A program made the position numbers and the translations under genes. 64,000 nucleotides of DNA from Solicoccozyma terricola (lineage: Eukaryota > Basidiomycota > Tremellomycetes > Filobasidiales > Piskurozymaceae). This document shows positions 26,518 through 37,889 of the stretch, in pieces (the first letter of the stretch is position 1; each line of letters starts with the position of its first letter). Under the pieces are notes generated by a model that saw only the letters and a list, made by a program, of their open reading frames with translations, was not told the origin of the DNA and searched no databases. The DNA lies in contig BCLD01000001.1 of the NCBI GenBank assembly GCA_001600875.1, positions 2,185,452-2,249,451 of the forward strand, given 5' to 3'.

Positions 26518-29500
26518 ATGTCTCTGTCGAACCATGCAATCAACCCAGAATATGAAACTGCTCCGGAGGGGGTAGTTCCGGAACTGGAAAACAAAGCAAC
26601 TCCTGAACTGACGAACGAAGCAACACACCAAGAGATCGTGCATGACGAGCAAGATATTTCACCTAAAGAAGCACTGCCACCTTCAGAGCTAGCGAATGCG
26701 GTGTCTGACTTGAATGACGATGCAGAACAAGGAGAGACAGAGGAGCAGAGCACAGCCATCGGATTGGAGAAGGAGGCGACGGAAGTCAACAATGTTGAGA
26801 GTGAGGATGAAGTAGATGGCAGATTGGAGGAATCTGAGAGGGATGTGGACGTGGATGGGGATGTGAATGTTGAAGATGTTGAATCAGCGGAGATCGAACC
26901 GGAGAGCGCGGACCTACCAGGTGCATCGAGTGATACACCGATGGATCAGATATTGGACCAGAGACTGTTGAGTGTTCAACAAGGGGACATCGCCGACGAT
27001 CAGCAAGATATTGTCACTCCAGACACCGCTGCAAATGATGAAGAAGCGATATCAGCAGATCGGGAAATCGGTGACGCATCAGAGCACGCGATTTCTCGTA
27101 CGGCATCACCAGCAAGCAACGCTTCTACCGGTCAGATACGACCATCATCTGCATCAGCTTCCGTACCCAAAAAGTTCAGCTCTGTCAACATTAACAAGAA
27201 ATTCTTAGGGAAGACAGCTGTCGTTGCGCCGACCGCCACCGCACCTAATTTTGGTGGACTAGGAATGAAACCGGTAGGGGCATTGGGTAGTCTTGGAGGT
27301 GCGTAATGTAGTCATATCAGGGTCGGAAAAAAAAAGAGACGAACTAACTGACTGTGCTCAATTCCCGCAGCGCGACCAAGCTCTTCTCCATCCGGCTCTC
27401 AATCCTCCTCATCACGCATCCTCACCAGCGTCAAACTCACCAAAACCTCCTCCGCATCCGCATCTCCCGCTTCCACGTCAGCTACACCCCCACTAATGGG
27501 CTGGAGGTCAACCATCGACCCGACCAAAGCCAAAGCTGACGGTTCATCAGAACCCACAAGCTCAGGACTCGGAAATTTACGGAAGCCGATATCGTCATCC
27601 GCTCAACAGGGATCTTTGGGTTTGAGTATGGGTCTGCTGGGAACGAAAAAGAAGAAAGGGTGGGGTAGCGTACCAGAGCAAGGACGGACGGCATCAGTGT
27701 TGCAAGGATCCTCCAAGGAATTCCCAACTGCGAAGGAGGTCGTCGAGGGTACGTCGCACCGGATGTCTGACGTGCATTGCCGAACTAACGATCGGTAAAA
27801 TCGTTACATAGGTCAAAGACAAGCAGCGCTCCATGCACAAATGGCTGCACAAGCACAGGCTGCTCATCATCAGGCGCTGCTTCAAGGACTCGACTCGTTC
27901 CGGTCACGCAGACGCGATGATCCGAATGTGCATTACTGGGATGAGGTGAGGGCTAGTTGAATGTGATTAACTGGCTGCCGCTCACTGACATGAACATATA
28001 ACTCCCAGGACGACGATGAGGGCAATTTTGACCAAGTTCTGGACTTCGGTGATGGAACAACGTACACCATCCCAGCCGGCCTGCCACACGAACCGCTACA
28101 GCCATTAGACAGTGATCAGCAGCACGAGGAACCAGTCTCCAAGGAACAGCGATTCGCCTCGGACGACTTTGATAGGAGCTGGCCGCCTAAGCAACCGGCC
28201 GCACCTCCCATTCAGCCACTCCGCACTCATTCCGATGATCGAGATGCCGGGCGTGAAGCAGCAATGGCACAACAAGAACGGGTTCTCTTCAACGACCGCT
28301 CGAACAAGCTGGAAGCTCTCAGTGGCGGGGAACGGTCAAGGAAGCAAGCTCCCCCTCCAGCTCAACTACTCACGCGGACTGCGACCGTCATGCGACCGGG
28401 CTCGGGGAGAGCAGGGCCGCCCTCCGGCTTCGATCGGGCCCCCCCACCCCATCTTGCTGCTCAGGATCATGCTTCTCCTGGTCCGGCACCCAGTCTGGCT
28501 AGAAGAGACCCTCCTCCCCACAGCGGAGGTGGCATGGACAGAGTCTTGGCGCGAGACCTCGCGCCTCTACCACCTCAACAACCCGCCTCTCATGCCCATC
28601 TGCCCCTGGGATCATTGGCGATGGGGAACAGGAGGGAATCACATCATGCGGAATCTTTACAAAGACCGACTGGCCTTCATTCCATGCAGCATTCTGCGCT
28701 TGAACGTCAACCGGAAACAGCAAGAACTGCAAATGCGGCCTCCTCCTGGAGAAACGACGCTCTTGCATTTGATAAACCTTCTTTACCGAGACAAACGCAA
28801 CCGGACTCAACGAGTCAGCCGCAACAAGCTGCACCCTCGGCGGCAGAACCATTATCCCCAATAGCAGCCCAACCAATCATCAATTTGAGTACAATGCAAA
28901 AGGACGAGATGCACAGTGCAGCTGAGCGAGCAAAGGCCAGGAGAGAAGCAGAAGAGGCGGAACGTGAGGCTCAGAAGGAGCGAGCACGGCGGAAGGCAAA
29001 GGAATTAGAAGAACGGATGAACAGCCTGACAACCCCGGAAGTCGCAGTCGTCCCTCAACCCTCGCCTTCTGACGCTCCAGCAGCACCTCGTCGAACAACC
29101 CTCCTACAACGGCCCCAGCAAGATATCGCACCTCAGCGGAACAATATGAGTCTTCCACCGTCGCAGTGGGATGGACCAGGGTCTCGTGCCAGCGTTCCAA
29201 TCCCGCAACGGGTGAATCAAGGAGCACAGCCCTCGGCGTTTGCTCCACTCCGCCCAAGTGCAGAAGCTCTGGCGTCTCGATCTCGTGGTGGCGATCAAAT
29301 CACTCACGTTGATCCTAGAGTGTCGACCGAGCGCCCGACGGCCATTCAACCCACGTCGCCTGTGCAAAGTCGAGCGGATCGACCGCAAGCGATTGCAGCC
29401 GCAGCACTAAAGTCGGTTAGACCAGAAATCCTCGAGCGAAGCACATGGAGACGTTCAGGAGATGTGCCAGTCAAAGACGAGGGAAGGACTCTGCAAGCAG

Positions 29501-32202
29501 AAGCATCAAGGCATGACCGGGAAAACACCTCGTCTAACCTTCAACCCACTCCTACAAATGAACTCAACCGATCGCCTATGCTCAATCCAGCCACAGAAGT
29601 TGCCGCGACAGAAGTAGCGGTAGTTCCGTTCGGCCTGCCACCGCCTGGTATTCCTCCGATTGAGCAGAACAGAGCCACTACGATGCCGCAGACTCCTTCG
29701 AGCAAGTCACAGCTGAAGGAACCATCATCCACATCTTTCGATGATATCATGGCCAGGATCAAGTCTGTCATGGTGAATGAGCAAGAGCAGCGGAAAACTG
29801 CTATGGAAGCATCGACTTCGAAGGAACCCCTACAGACAGAGTCACTTGCAACGCAGCCGCAGGAAAGTCCTGTACCCATGCGTGCGCGAAATCGTGCACC
29901 AGCAGTGGCATCTGCGACACCACCCCGCCCGACATCCCCTCCATTCATTCCAGGCCCACGACCTACCGACTTTTTGACGACGCGCAGTCCAACGCCAGGG
30001 GTCCCGCCGCCTGCTTGGAAGACCCAAATGGTCAAGCTACCTCGTACCAGCCGCCCACCCTATTCCTCAGGTCGGATTGTGCGCTCGAATACCTTGCCAG
30101 CACCCCCGGACTTCCTGATTTCCTGGGAGCCACCTCTAGCACAACTCAATCCCAACACACTGTCCAGGGACGAGATATTTCTCATCCAGAAGTATTTCCG
30201 TGGACGACTGGTAACAATTGTCAAGCTACCACCACCCCCGGCATTGCGATGGCTTCAGTCCGAGCCCGAAGTCGAAGCGGATTTACCCTTCGACATGTTG
30301 GACACTCCAGAGTCCGTTCAATCGCCGCAAACTCAGCAACAGAGGCTGACCACATCCGGACCTCGGAAAGTAGTCGTACGCCTGCCCAGGGCGTCCCGAT
30401 CAGGAGGGGCACTACCTGCTGAGACCGCATCCGATTTGCAGACACCTGAATCAACAGACCTGTTGCCGATCCCCGTCAACGATACACCACCAACTCTCAG
30501 CCGACAGAAAAGTCCGCGACGCCCGGATACCGGCAATGCAGTGTCGTTCGCCCAGCCTCAACCACACGGAGCTGGGAGTGATATCAAGACCTCCGTTCTG
30601 TTCTTGATGGAGAGCCAGTTGGAGGAGAATGCGTCGAAAGAGTTGCTTGATGAGGTCCTGCAGACAAGCCAAGATGCCATGGATGGTCCACTAGAAGAGG
30701 AGGAAGCGCAGCCATTAACCCCGGCGTTCCCTAATACGCTGGAGAAGAAGGTCAGTTACAGGCCTGCTCCTACCGACGATGCGAATTTTGACATGTCCGT
30801 CCCGCAGACGAAGGCCGCCGCAGTCAGCCCGACTACCAAGAGCGGTCCTACCTCTCCCACAAACACCGCTTCTGGAAAGAGGTCCAATGTCTACCCGGTG
30901 TCCCAATCGCCTGGCCGTGTTGTTGACAGGAATCACATCAAGTCTGTCTGGTCACAAACTGCTGGCAACGATGTCGGCAGCTCTTCCAACTCCCTCGAAG
31001 GGATCACAGATGAACTACCGCAATTCTCGATGCCAATGCAGGATCTTCCCGAGGGCAAGGACGAGCGGGATGTGACTGAGGCGAAAGAAGTCGCAAACGG
31101 TGGACAAGAGGACTCGGATATCCCTCAATTCGCCTCTGTCGGCCTAGTCAAGACAGATACGTCGACATCATCGCCAGGCGTTGCCAATGGTTATGCCGCG
31201 TATCCCATCGATCCAAGGATGATCAATCAATCCCAGTCTCCATACGGCCAGATTAACAGCTCATCGTTGCATGGCCAGTCACCGACGACATCCTACCAAT
31301 ATCCAGCTGGTGGCAACGGCATGGCACCTCAATACTCTGGCAGTGGGTACTCTGGAACACCTCTCAGTGCTCAAACACCGAATCAGTTCATGGGAATGCA
31401 CCGCATCGCTTCTGATGGAAGTAGCGTTCAACAACAATCCAGTCTTAGCATGCACGGTATTCCTGGCCAACTGCAACATCAGATGGGAGTTTGGATGCCC
31501 GCAAATCAACACCAGACTGGAGCGGGATCGACTGGTCTCTATACTGGTGGTGCCGCACAGAAATCAGCTCGTCCTGGGGCAGCGATGACGGATTATCGAG
31601 GAATGAACCTTGGCGGACAGAACGCGTTATATGGAGCTGCTGCTAGTGGTATGGTTTCTGGAATCTACTCGAATGCTACTGGTGGACCTCTCGATTCGCC
31701 TGTTGCGAGTTTTTCGAGACCTTATGCTGCACCTGCGACTGGTACCGGTCAATACGGGATGAACATGGGATACGGTGGTGCAGGTGGGCCGATCGGATAC
31801 GGTACAAGTGGTCAACGATATCAAGCCTCTGCTGGAGGAGCTGGTGGGATTGGTCAACGAAACACGTATGGATCGGTCAATCCTCGAGGGGGCGGATCAT
31901 ACGGCGGCGGCGGTGGCAATGTAGGAGGGGAATACAATCCCGCTGTTGGCTCGTCGACGTATCAACATCAACCGCAAGGCCACATTGGCCGTGTGTCTGG
32001 ATCTCAAGCGACAGGCTATGGTGCGATGGACGTAGGGAAGGGGGTTGCGAGTGGATCGATGGGCGGCGGGTCGCCTCCGCAACGTCCTGGGATGGCTATG
32101 GGATCCCAGCACCAGCGACATGCTAGTGGTGGTGGGATGGGCGGTAGAAGCGGCGGGTTCATACGGGGGAGTGGTGGGGGTGTCGAGAGGGGACCGTGGT
32201 GA
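26518..32202 (+). CDS. Large low-complexity protein with charged helix and Gly-rich tail
   Basis: Four exons (26518-27298, 27371-27748, 27812-27945, 28009-32202) join in phase to 1828 residues. The N-terminus is acidic. A motif KKFSSVNINKKFLGKTA (residues of about 219-235) followed by a Ser/Thr-rich segment looks conserved and faintly recalls the N-terminal region of PRRC2/BAT2-type proteins. A charged helix (AAERAKARREAEEAEREAQK) follows mid-protein, then a segment with LISWEPPLAQLNPNTLS and LIQKYFRGRLVTIVKLPPPP. The last 350 residues are rich in Gly, Gln, Ser, Tyr and Met and end with sc RGG-like Gly/Arg motifs, a prion-like composition typical of RNA-granule proteins. No enzyme domain is seen. 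Function is unknown; an RNA-related role is inference from composition only. Confidence 0.75.
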
Positions 32203-32400
32203 GGGGATGACCTGCCGAAGTGAAGTCGGCGAGTGTAGGGACTATTGTTATACCATCGAACGAGAAATATTACGTCATCAGACATATCTCATCTATTATG
32301 GGCAAGGTATGGCATGTACCATGTACCATTCCCATTCCATTGAATCGCACTGCATCACTTGCATTCGTCCACAGTCATCGAGAGCATCTCATATCCCAGC

Positions 32401-35026
32401 ATGCAAACGGATACATCCACCACTTCTGCACAGAGACCATCGTCTCCAACACAGCTTCAGTCTCCGAATGACCCTACCAAGGCTGGCGACGAGGAAGATC
32501 AAGACAACATCGACAAAAGAGATCAGTCGACAGCTGATGATACCGATGATGGAAATGACGAGGATCAAAACGCTGCTGCGGCAAGTGGAGAGTCAGTGAT
32601 ACCAAAAAGTGAGGATCACTGATCGGTCCCCTTCTCGATGTTGATATGCAGCTCGTGCTGCAGAGGACCTTCCGCGGACATCAGACTAGAAATAAGATGA
32701 AAGGTGCTTCTCTGTGAGTTTCGACCCTGAACTGACTTGAAAGTAGGAGTTGTCGGTAGCTAATACCCTCTGTGGTTATCTTACGTTGAGCAGAGACGGT
32801 AACGATCGTTGGGATGACGCGCTCAATCAAGGTAGACTGAAGACCGCAGCGAAGGAGCAAGACGTAGGGAAGCATGATCCAGCGAGTCGGTAGGTGTTCT
32901 ATCTGAACATCAAGTCGTCCTCGATGTTCAAAACAGAACTTGCTCTTGCTTCTCATACTCAGCTGGAAACGATCTCTAGCTGCCACAGCCCAACTCCAAC
33001 GTGGAGATGGTGTTCGCAAACGATCCCCTTCGGATAAACAAAACCCTCAAATTCCTGATTCTCATCAAGGTTCTGACGGTCGATCATCTACGAAAAGGAC
33101 CGAAGGAAACGATAAAGCGGACAGCAGGAATAAACCTAACAATTTTGGGATTTTGGCGGGTTTGGGTTTGGGATCGGGTCAAAACGAGAAAAAGCCGAAA
33201 GTAAACGAGAGCTTGGGGTTCAGGTCGTGAGTGTCTCGGTGGAGGGTGGGTCATTATATGCATCTGAGACTACCGCTGATATTGTTTTCCTCTGGGGGAC
33301 AACAGGAAGCAGCTCGAGGAAACACAGTGGTTGGAATTGATTGATCCTAAGCATCGTTATGGTAGTAATCTGAAGTGAGTTCCAGTCTGTTTGTCTGTAT
33401 GGTCATCCAGAACAAGGCTGATATAAAGCTTGGCAGATACTACCATCAAGCATGGGAAGAAGCCGAGACCGTGGACAATTTCTATAGATGGTGCGCACAT
33501 CGTTCATGAGGAAATCATGGACAGTGCGGTTTACGACCCGATTTGACCATCAGGCTGGATCGAGGAGATGGTAAAGATCTCAGTCTTCCAGAATGTCAAA
33601 GATCACAACTAGAGAAAGAAAGAATTACGTGAGGCGAATTCGAATCATCATGAGCACCGGACCAAGGAGACTGACGGATACTTCGACTACATGTTAGGTA
33701 CTTGTCTGCTGAGCAGAGGTTGAACTATCTTGTCCTGGTGGACGATGATGGTCATCTCAGGTGGTGAGTTGGTTTACGAAATATTTTCTTCCTGTTGCCG
33801 ATCGCTGACAGCAAACGTCACTCGCAGGGCGAGAAACGATGAGCTTGTTAGTCGAGTTCTATTATCCGATCGAGTCCCCCCGTGCTGACAGCCATTCTTG
33901 ATCAACAGCTCGACACGTCGCCTAACAAGTGGAAAGACGCTGGGCATGGGCAAGGTATCGTACCAAAAGAAGCCGCGATCGGAGATGAGGAACAGGACGA
34001 AGAGCCCGAAGGAATGTCCTCTGCTTCTTCCATCTCTTCTTCCGATTTGGAAGACGACGATAACCTGCAAGAGAATCATCAGACGCATTATACTGACGAT
34101 CAACCTACGAGTAAACTTGGGAAGATCAAGGAGAAATTCACATTGAAGGGCGCATCGCAAAGGATGTTGAGGAAGACAGTGGCGAAGAATACGTGGATTT
34201 ACGTCAGTGACATGCAGTGTGAGTAATGATATGCTTCGGATTGAGACATGAGAGGTTGATTAGTGGGAATTGCAATGCAGACAACCTTTTCGTGGGAATG
34301 AAGACGACTGGAACTTTCCAACATTCCTCCTGTAAGCAACCGATCGTCGTCATCTGTCTCACTGCTGATGCCCCCCCCCCCCCCGCGTGGACAGTCCTTA
34401 GCGGTGGTCAAGTTACTTGCGCGGGCCTTATCCAGTGCCGTGATGGCCAGATTCAAAGCTTGAGTCCTCTTAGTGGTCATTACAGAGGCTCCATCGAGGT
34501 TAGGTCGTATGGCGACATGTCGAACTGGTCTCTCAACTGATGGTTCAATCTCAACAGCACTACAAAGCTTTCATTTCCCACCTGGACGAAATTGGCACCG
34601 ATCTGTCAAAGGTCAGAATTGGCAAGGCTGAGGCTGTGAGTAACTCGTGCTGGAACGTTGGCATATGAAGGCCTGAGCTTAAACTAGCGAATCATTATTC
34701 TCTGATTAGACTATGTGGGGGTAGGTTGTCCGCACGCTATATGCGGCAAATACTGTATTGATATCGTCGAATTCAATAGCATTCAACAAATAGGCAAAGC
34801 TTCGAAGAAGAAGAAATCCATAGGGAATGGGTTTAAACGTGCCCTGCACATCGGAAGTGACAAGTCGTCGGAGCAGAAAAGCGAAGAGAAGAAGAAGGAA
34901 GCGGAGAAGAAAGAGGGCTCACCGGACGACGATGAAGAAGAGGAAGATAGCAAGGATGAGGATGGGAACACTAAGCACGGCTCTGGCAAAGTTGACGAGT
35001 TCAAGCGTGCGGTCTTTTATGGGTGA
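32401..35026 (+). CDS. IQM-like protein with IQ calmodulin-binding motif
   Basis: Fifteen exons are proposed. An IQ-type motif LVLQRTFRGHQTRNKMKG sits in exon 2 (32652-32713). Later exons give the IQM-family core: YLSAEQRLNYLVLVDDDGHL, LRWARNDELLDTSPNKWKDA, YNLFVGMKTTGTFQHSSFLS, then SLSPLSGHYRGSIEHYKAFI and LDEIGTDLSKVRIGKAEA. The exons from 32652 to the TGA at 35024-35026 sum to 1506 nt in phase. Exon 1 is acidic (MQTDTSTTSAQRP) and fits phase only with a weak GTGATA donor at 32596 (56 nt intron); the better GTGAGG at 32609 breaks frame. Exon 14 is 11 nt (34710-34720). The stop overlaps a possible further donor (GGGTGAGC), which would add about 12 residues. IQM proteins bind calmodulin; their fungal role is unclear. 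Confidence 0.8.
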
Positions 35027-35324
35027 GCGGTAATAGTCGTGTCAACAGGCTAGTCTGATCATATGGCTAATCCTGTGTGTCCTGGACGTTATTCAGAAAA
35101 AAGCAAAATGTGCAGTCGCAAACTAGCCGAGATTAAGGCCCGCATTGAAAGCGTATACTCTGCTGCATGGGGGTGGCGCCTTTGCGAACTGGAGTAAGAT
35201 GTATCACTCGAGCGGTTATTTAAGCTCTATCGCGAGCCGACCATCTATTGAGCTATACGCCGATCACGATGTGCCAGAAGCCATGAGCACACAATAATCA
35301 TTATCACACTCGATCTAATACAAA
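35027..35324. other. Convergent spacer between IQM-like and MFS genes
   Basis: The two genes end toward each other across about 300 bp. A possible extra terminal exon of the IQM-like gene (about 35099-35137) falls here. No RNA gene is supported. Confidence 0.4.
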
Positions 35325-37379
35325 TCACGCCACCACCTTCTCATACGTTCTCGAAATATCTATGTCATCTAATCCATCCATACTTTCGGAGCGCAAGAGT
35401 TCGTACCCGTCAGAAGCTAATCCCACCTTCTCAGTGTGCTCTTCGACTTCCGCAAAGGGCAGCCTTTGTAATGAAAGCAATGCTGGTATGCACCCAATCA
35501 GGAATAACGCAATCCAGAAACCATCTCGCCTCCAGCTACCGGGATTGCCGCTTGCGCTGTTGCCAAACAGGCCACTGCAGGCGGTCAAAAGACCAAGTCA
35601 GGGTCAAATGCTTAGTGATCGGAATGTTCGACTCACTTGGCCAAGAATGGCCCCAACATTCGTCCGAAGCCCTGTAGTGGTGGTCATGTGTTAGCGTTTG
35701 ATAAGAATGTACATGAGGGGTAGATGAACGCACACCAAACGTGATTACCATACTATTGGCTAGAGGTAAGGCGTTTCGGTGAGGAATCGTAGAGGGCAAG
35801 ATGGTGTCGAAGATACTGAGAGAGTTGCGTGTCAGCCAAATCCTTGAGCGGCAGAGTCCCTATTTGTAGCAATACCTATGATGTAGATCCGACACCCTCT
35901 TAACGATGATTGAAACAACGAAGAGGAACCAGAAGACAAAAGTTGAAAGACCATCTCCTTGTGCCCTCCCTTCAGCAAACATGCTGATTACAGGGAAAGC
36001 TAGAAAGACAAGGGCATTCAACCAGATAACGATGCGCAAGCAGTTGGATCTGGAGAACACTTTTGTGATCCATGGGAGGACGAACAGACTGAACAGGAAT
36101 TCTACCATAGCGCTGGCGGATGTCATTGTACCAATTGTTGTTATGGGTAGACCTCAGCCTCCCAGGGAGATATCGGTGAATGCCACGAGAGGCAACAACA
36201 GGTCGCCACCAAAGCCGAGAAGTTGCTGAGCTGAAGTTGAGCAGAACTATGTCAGTCGAGTAAAAAGGGGAAAACACATATTTTATACTCACTAAATAGA
36301 TAAGACATTAATTGTGCGATTTTGGGTTGCGACAGTAGCGTCCAATATCCGATAGAAGCCGGTCGCACTCCTCGGTCGTTCTTGTTGTGAAGTTTACGAG
36401 TCTGTTCGTGACAAGTTCGGTCTTTGGTAAATGACGCTATGTATGTAGTACGACGTGTCAGAGTATTGGGCTTACCTCTTTGAGAACGATGACAACATAA
36501 CAGATCGATAGAAATACGCTGATGAGAAGGGAAGGTGTCAGTCCGATGAGGCGGAGACTGTAATTGTCCTGCCTTACAAAATCGCTATGACAAGGTTTGG
36601 TAAGAGATAGGGAAATCTCTTGAACAAAACTGAGTCCATGAACCACGCAAAGTGGTCAGCCGGGTTAGACAGATGTCCTCCAACCCATCCTCTGAGGAAG
36701 GTTTACAGCCGTAAGCGATGTTGTATCGGTATAGAAGCAGAATCCCTCACCCCATAGACATCCCCAATACGAGGGAAGGTCCGAAAATTGAGTAAGCTGA
36801 TGATCGAGTCCAACTCCAAGCAACAAGGGCAAGAAGTAAAGTGGGTAGCTTCGTGAGTGAGGGGAGAAGGGTGTCAAGTTCTGCTTGCATGCTCACCGCG
36901 AACTATGTTTGTCTTATCAGTCAACTCCCCCAGAATTGTCCGTGTGAGGACACTTCCAACTCCTGCTGCTGCACCTTGGATGCACCGGATTGTTAAGATC
37001 CAGAAAATGTGGTGTGTGCATCCAAAGACTACTCCCAATGTCGCATAGAGGAAAACCCCGATAAGAAGGACCGGTTTACGACCCCATATATCACTGAGGC
37101 GAGCAGTCAGAGGTGCCGTGACACATTCGAACAGCATGAAGAGCGCTTCAGCTGCTGCAGAATTCATCCCGACTTGGAATTCAGGTGCACCGGCTTCCTT
37201 TACTAGAGCGTTGATATATGGTACGATAACGAACCAAACAGCGCCTGACATGTATGATTGCGAGTTCAGCGGAATTGCAAGCTTCTGCTGGACCGACTCG
37301 CATACTCACCTTCTCCCATTCTGTGCAAAGACAACGCTAGAACCTGTGCAAGAGGCAGAGGGGTCGCTGCCAATGCCAT
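35325..37379 (-). CDS. MFS transporter with one in-frame TGA
   Basis: Ten exons (37379-37310, 37244-36897, 36796-36751, 36691-36578, 36518-36476, 36401-36293, 36230-35876, 35815-35734, 35671-35637, 35574-35325) sum to 1452 nt in phase, 483 codons plus stop. The product is a 12-helix major facilitator: helix 1 AVWFVIVPYINALVKEAG, motif A between helices 2 and 3 (LTARLSDIWGRKPVLL), GPSLVLGMSMGGWVGG, and late helices ending in a short acidic tail (ISRTYEKVVA). Codon 269 is TGA (36156-36154), inside LVAFTDISLGG-stop-GLPITTIG, where the family has a coding residue (often Leu). A 57 nt GTGGCG..CTGAG segment (36209-36153) could remove it but would delete most of a helix. The substrate cannot be told. 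Either a very young pseudogene, a sequence error, or readthrough. Confidence 0.8.
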
Positions 37380-37889
37380 GACGGTGGATATGGGCCGTAC
37401 TGAAATGGATACGGAGAGTCTTGGGAGTGTGCTGCTGCTCACTCGTTGATGAATAGCGATTGGGAAGAACTAGCGAGCTAACCAGAATGAAGTGATGTTA
37501 TATACCCAAACCCAGCATGCGGGTCTGTCATCCATGTGCCTCGTGTTGTCCTTGTGTCTCCGGTGGGGACTTGGACTTGGACTTGTCGGAAAGAAGCCTT
37601 CTGCCTCTATACCCATGACCCCGGCACTGCCGCTCATCCCGATGGATGATGCACATCAACATGATTATAACAACCAAGAGCATCATCAGCAACTCCCGCA
37701 CAGTATCACCGAAACACAATGTAATCGAACCACAATTTTGCCATGTCAACACGAATTTTGACTTGACTGAAACGAAACTGGAATAACATTTCCTGGATTG
37801 ACCTCGATCGACCACGATCGACCCCACTCTGAAACCTCTACCTGGACTCGGTCCCTCGTTCCCCTCCTCGCAACGCAACGCAACGCAGC
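37380..37889. other. MFS gene promoter region
   Basis: About 510 bp upstream of the MFS start and downstream of the next minus-strand gene. No further gene or clear motif is recognised. Confidence 0.4.

Noticed and set aside
35200..35270. Possible tRNA on the minus strand beginning GGCGTATAGCTCAATAG
   Set aside because: The acceptor stem has a mismatch and no T-arm with a B box can be folded in the right place.
36153..36209. 57 nt intron that would remove the TGA of the MFS gene
   Set aside because: Donor (GTGGCG) and acceptor (CTGAG) are weak and the segment encodes a typical transporter helix, GDLLLPLVAFTDISLGG.
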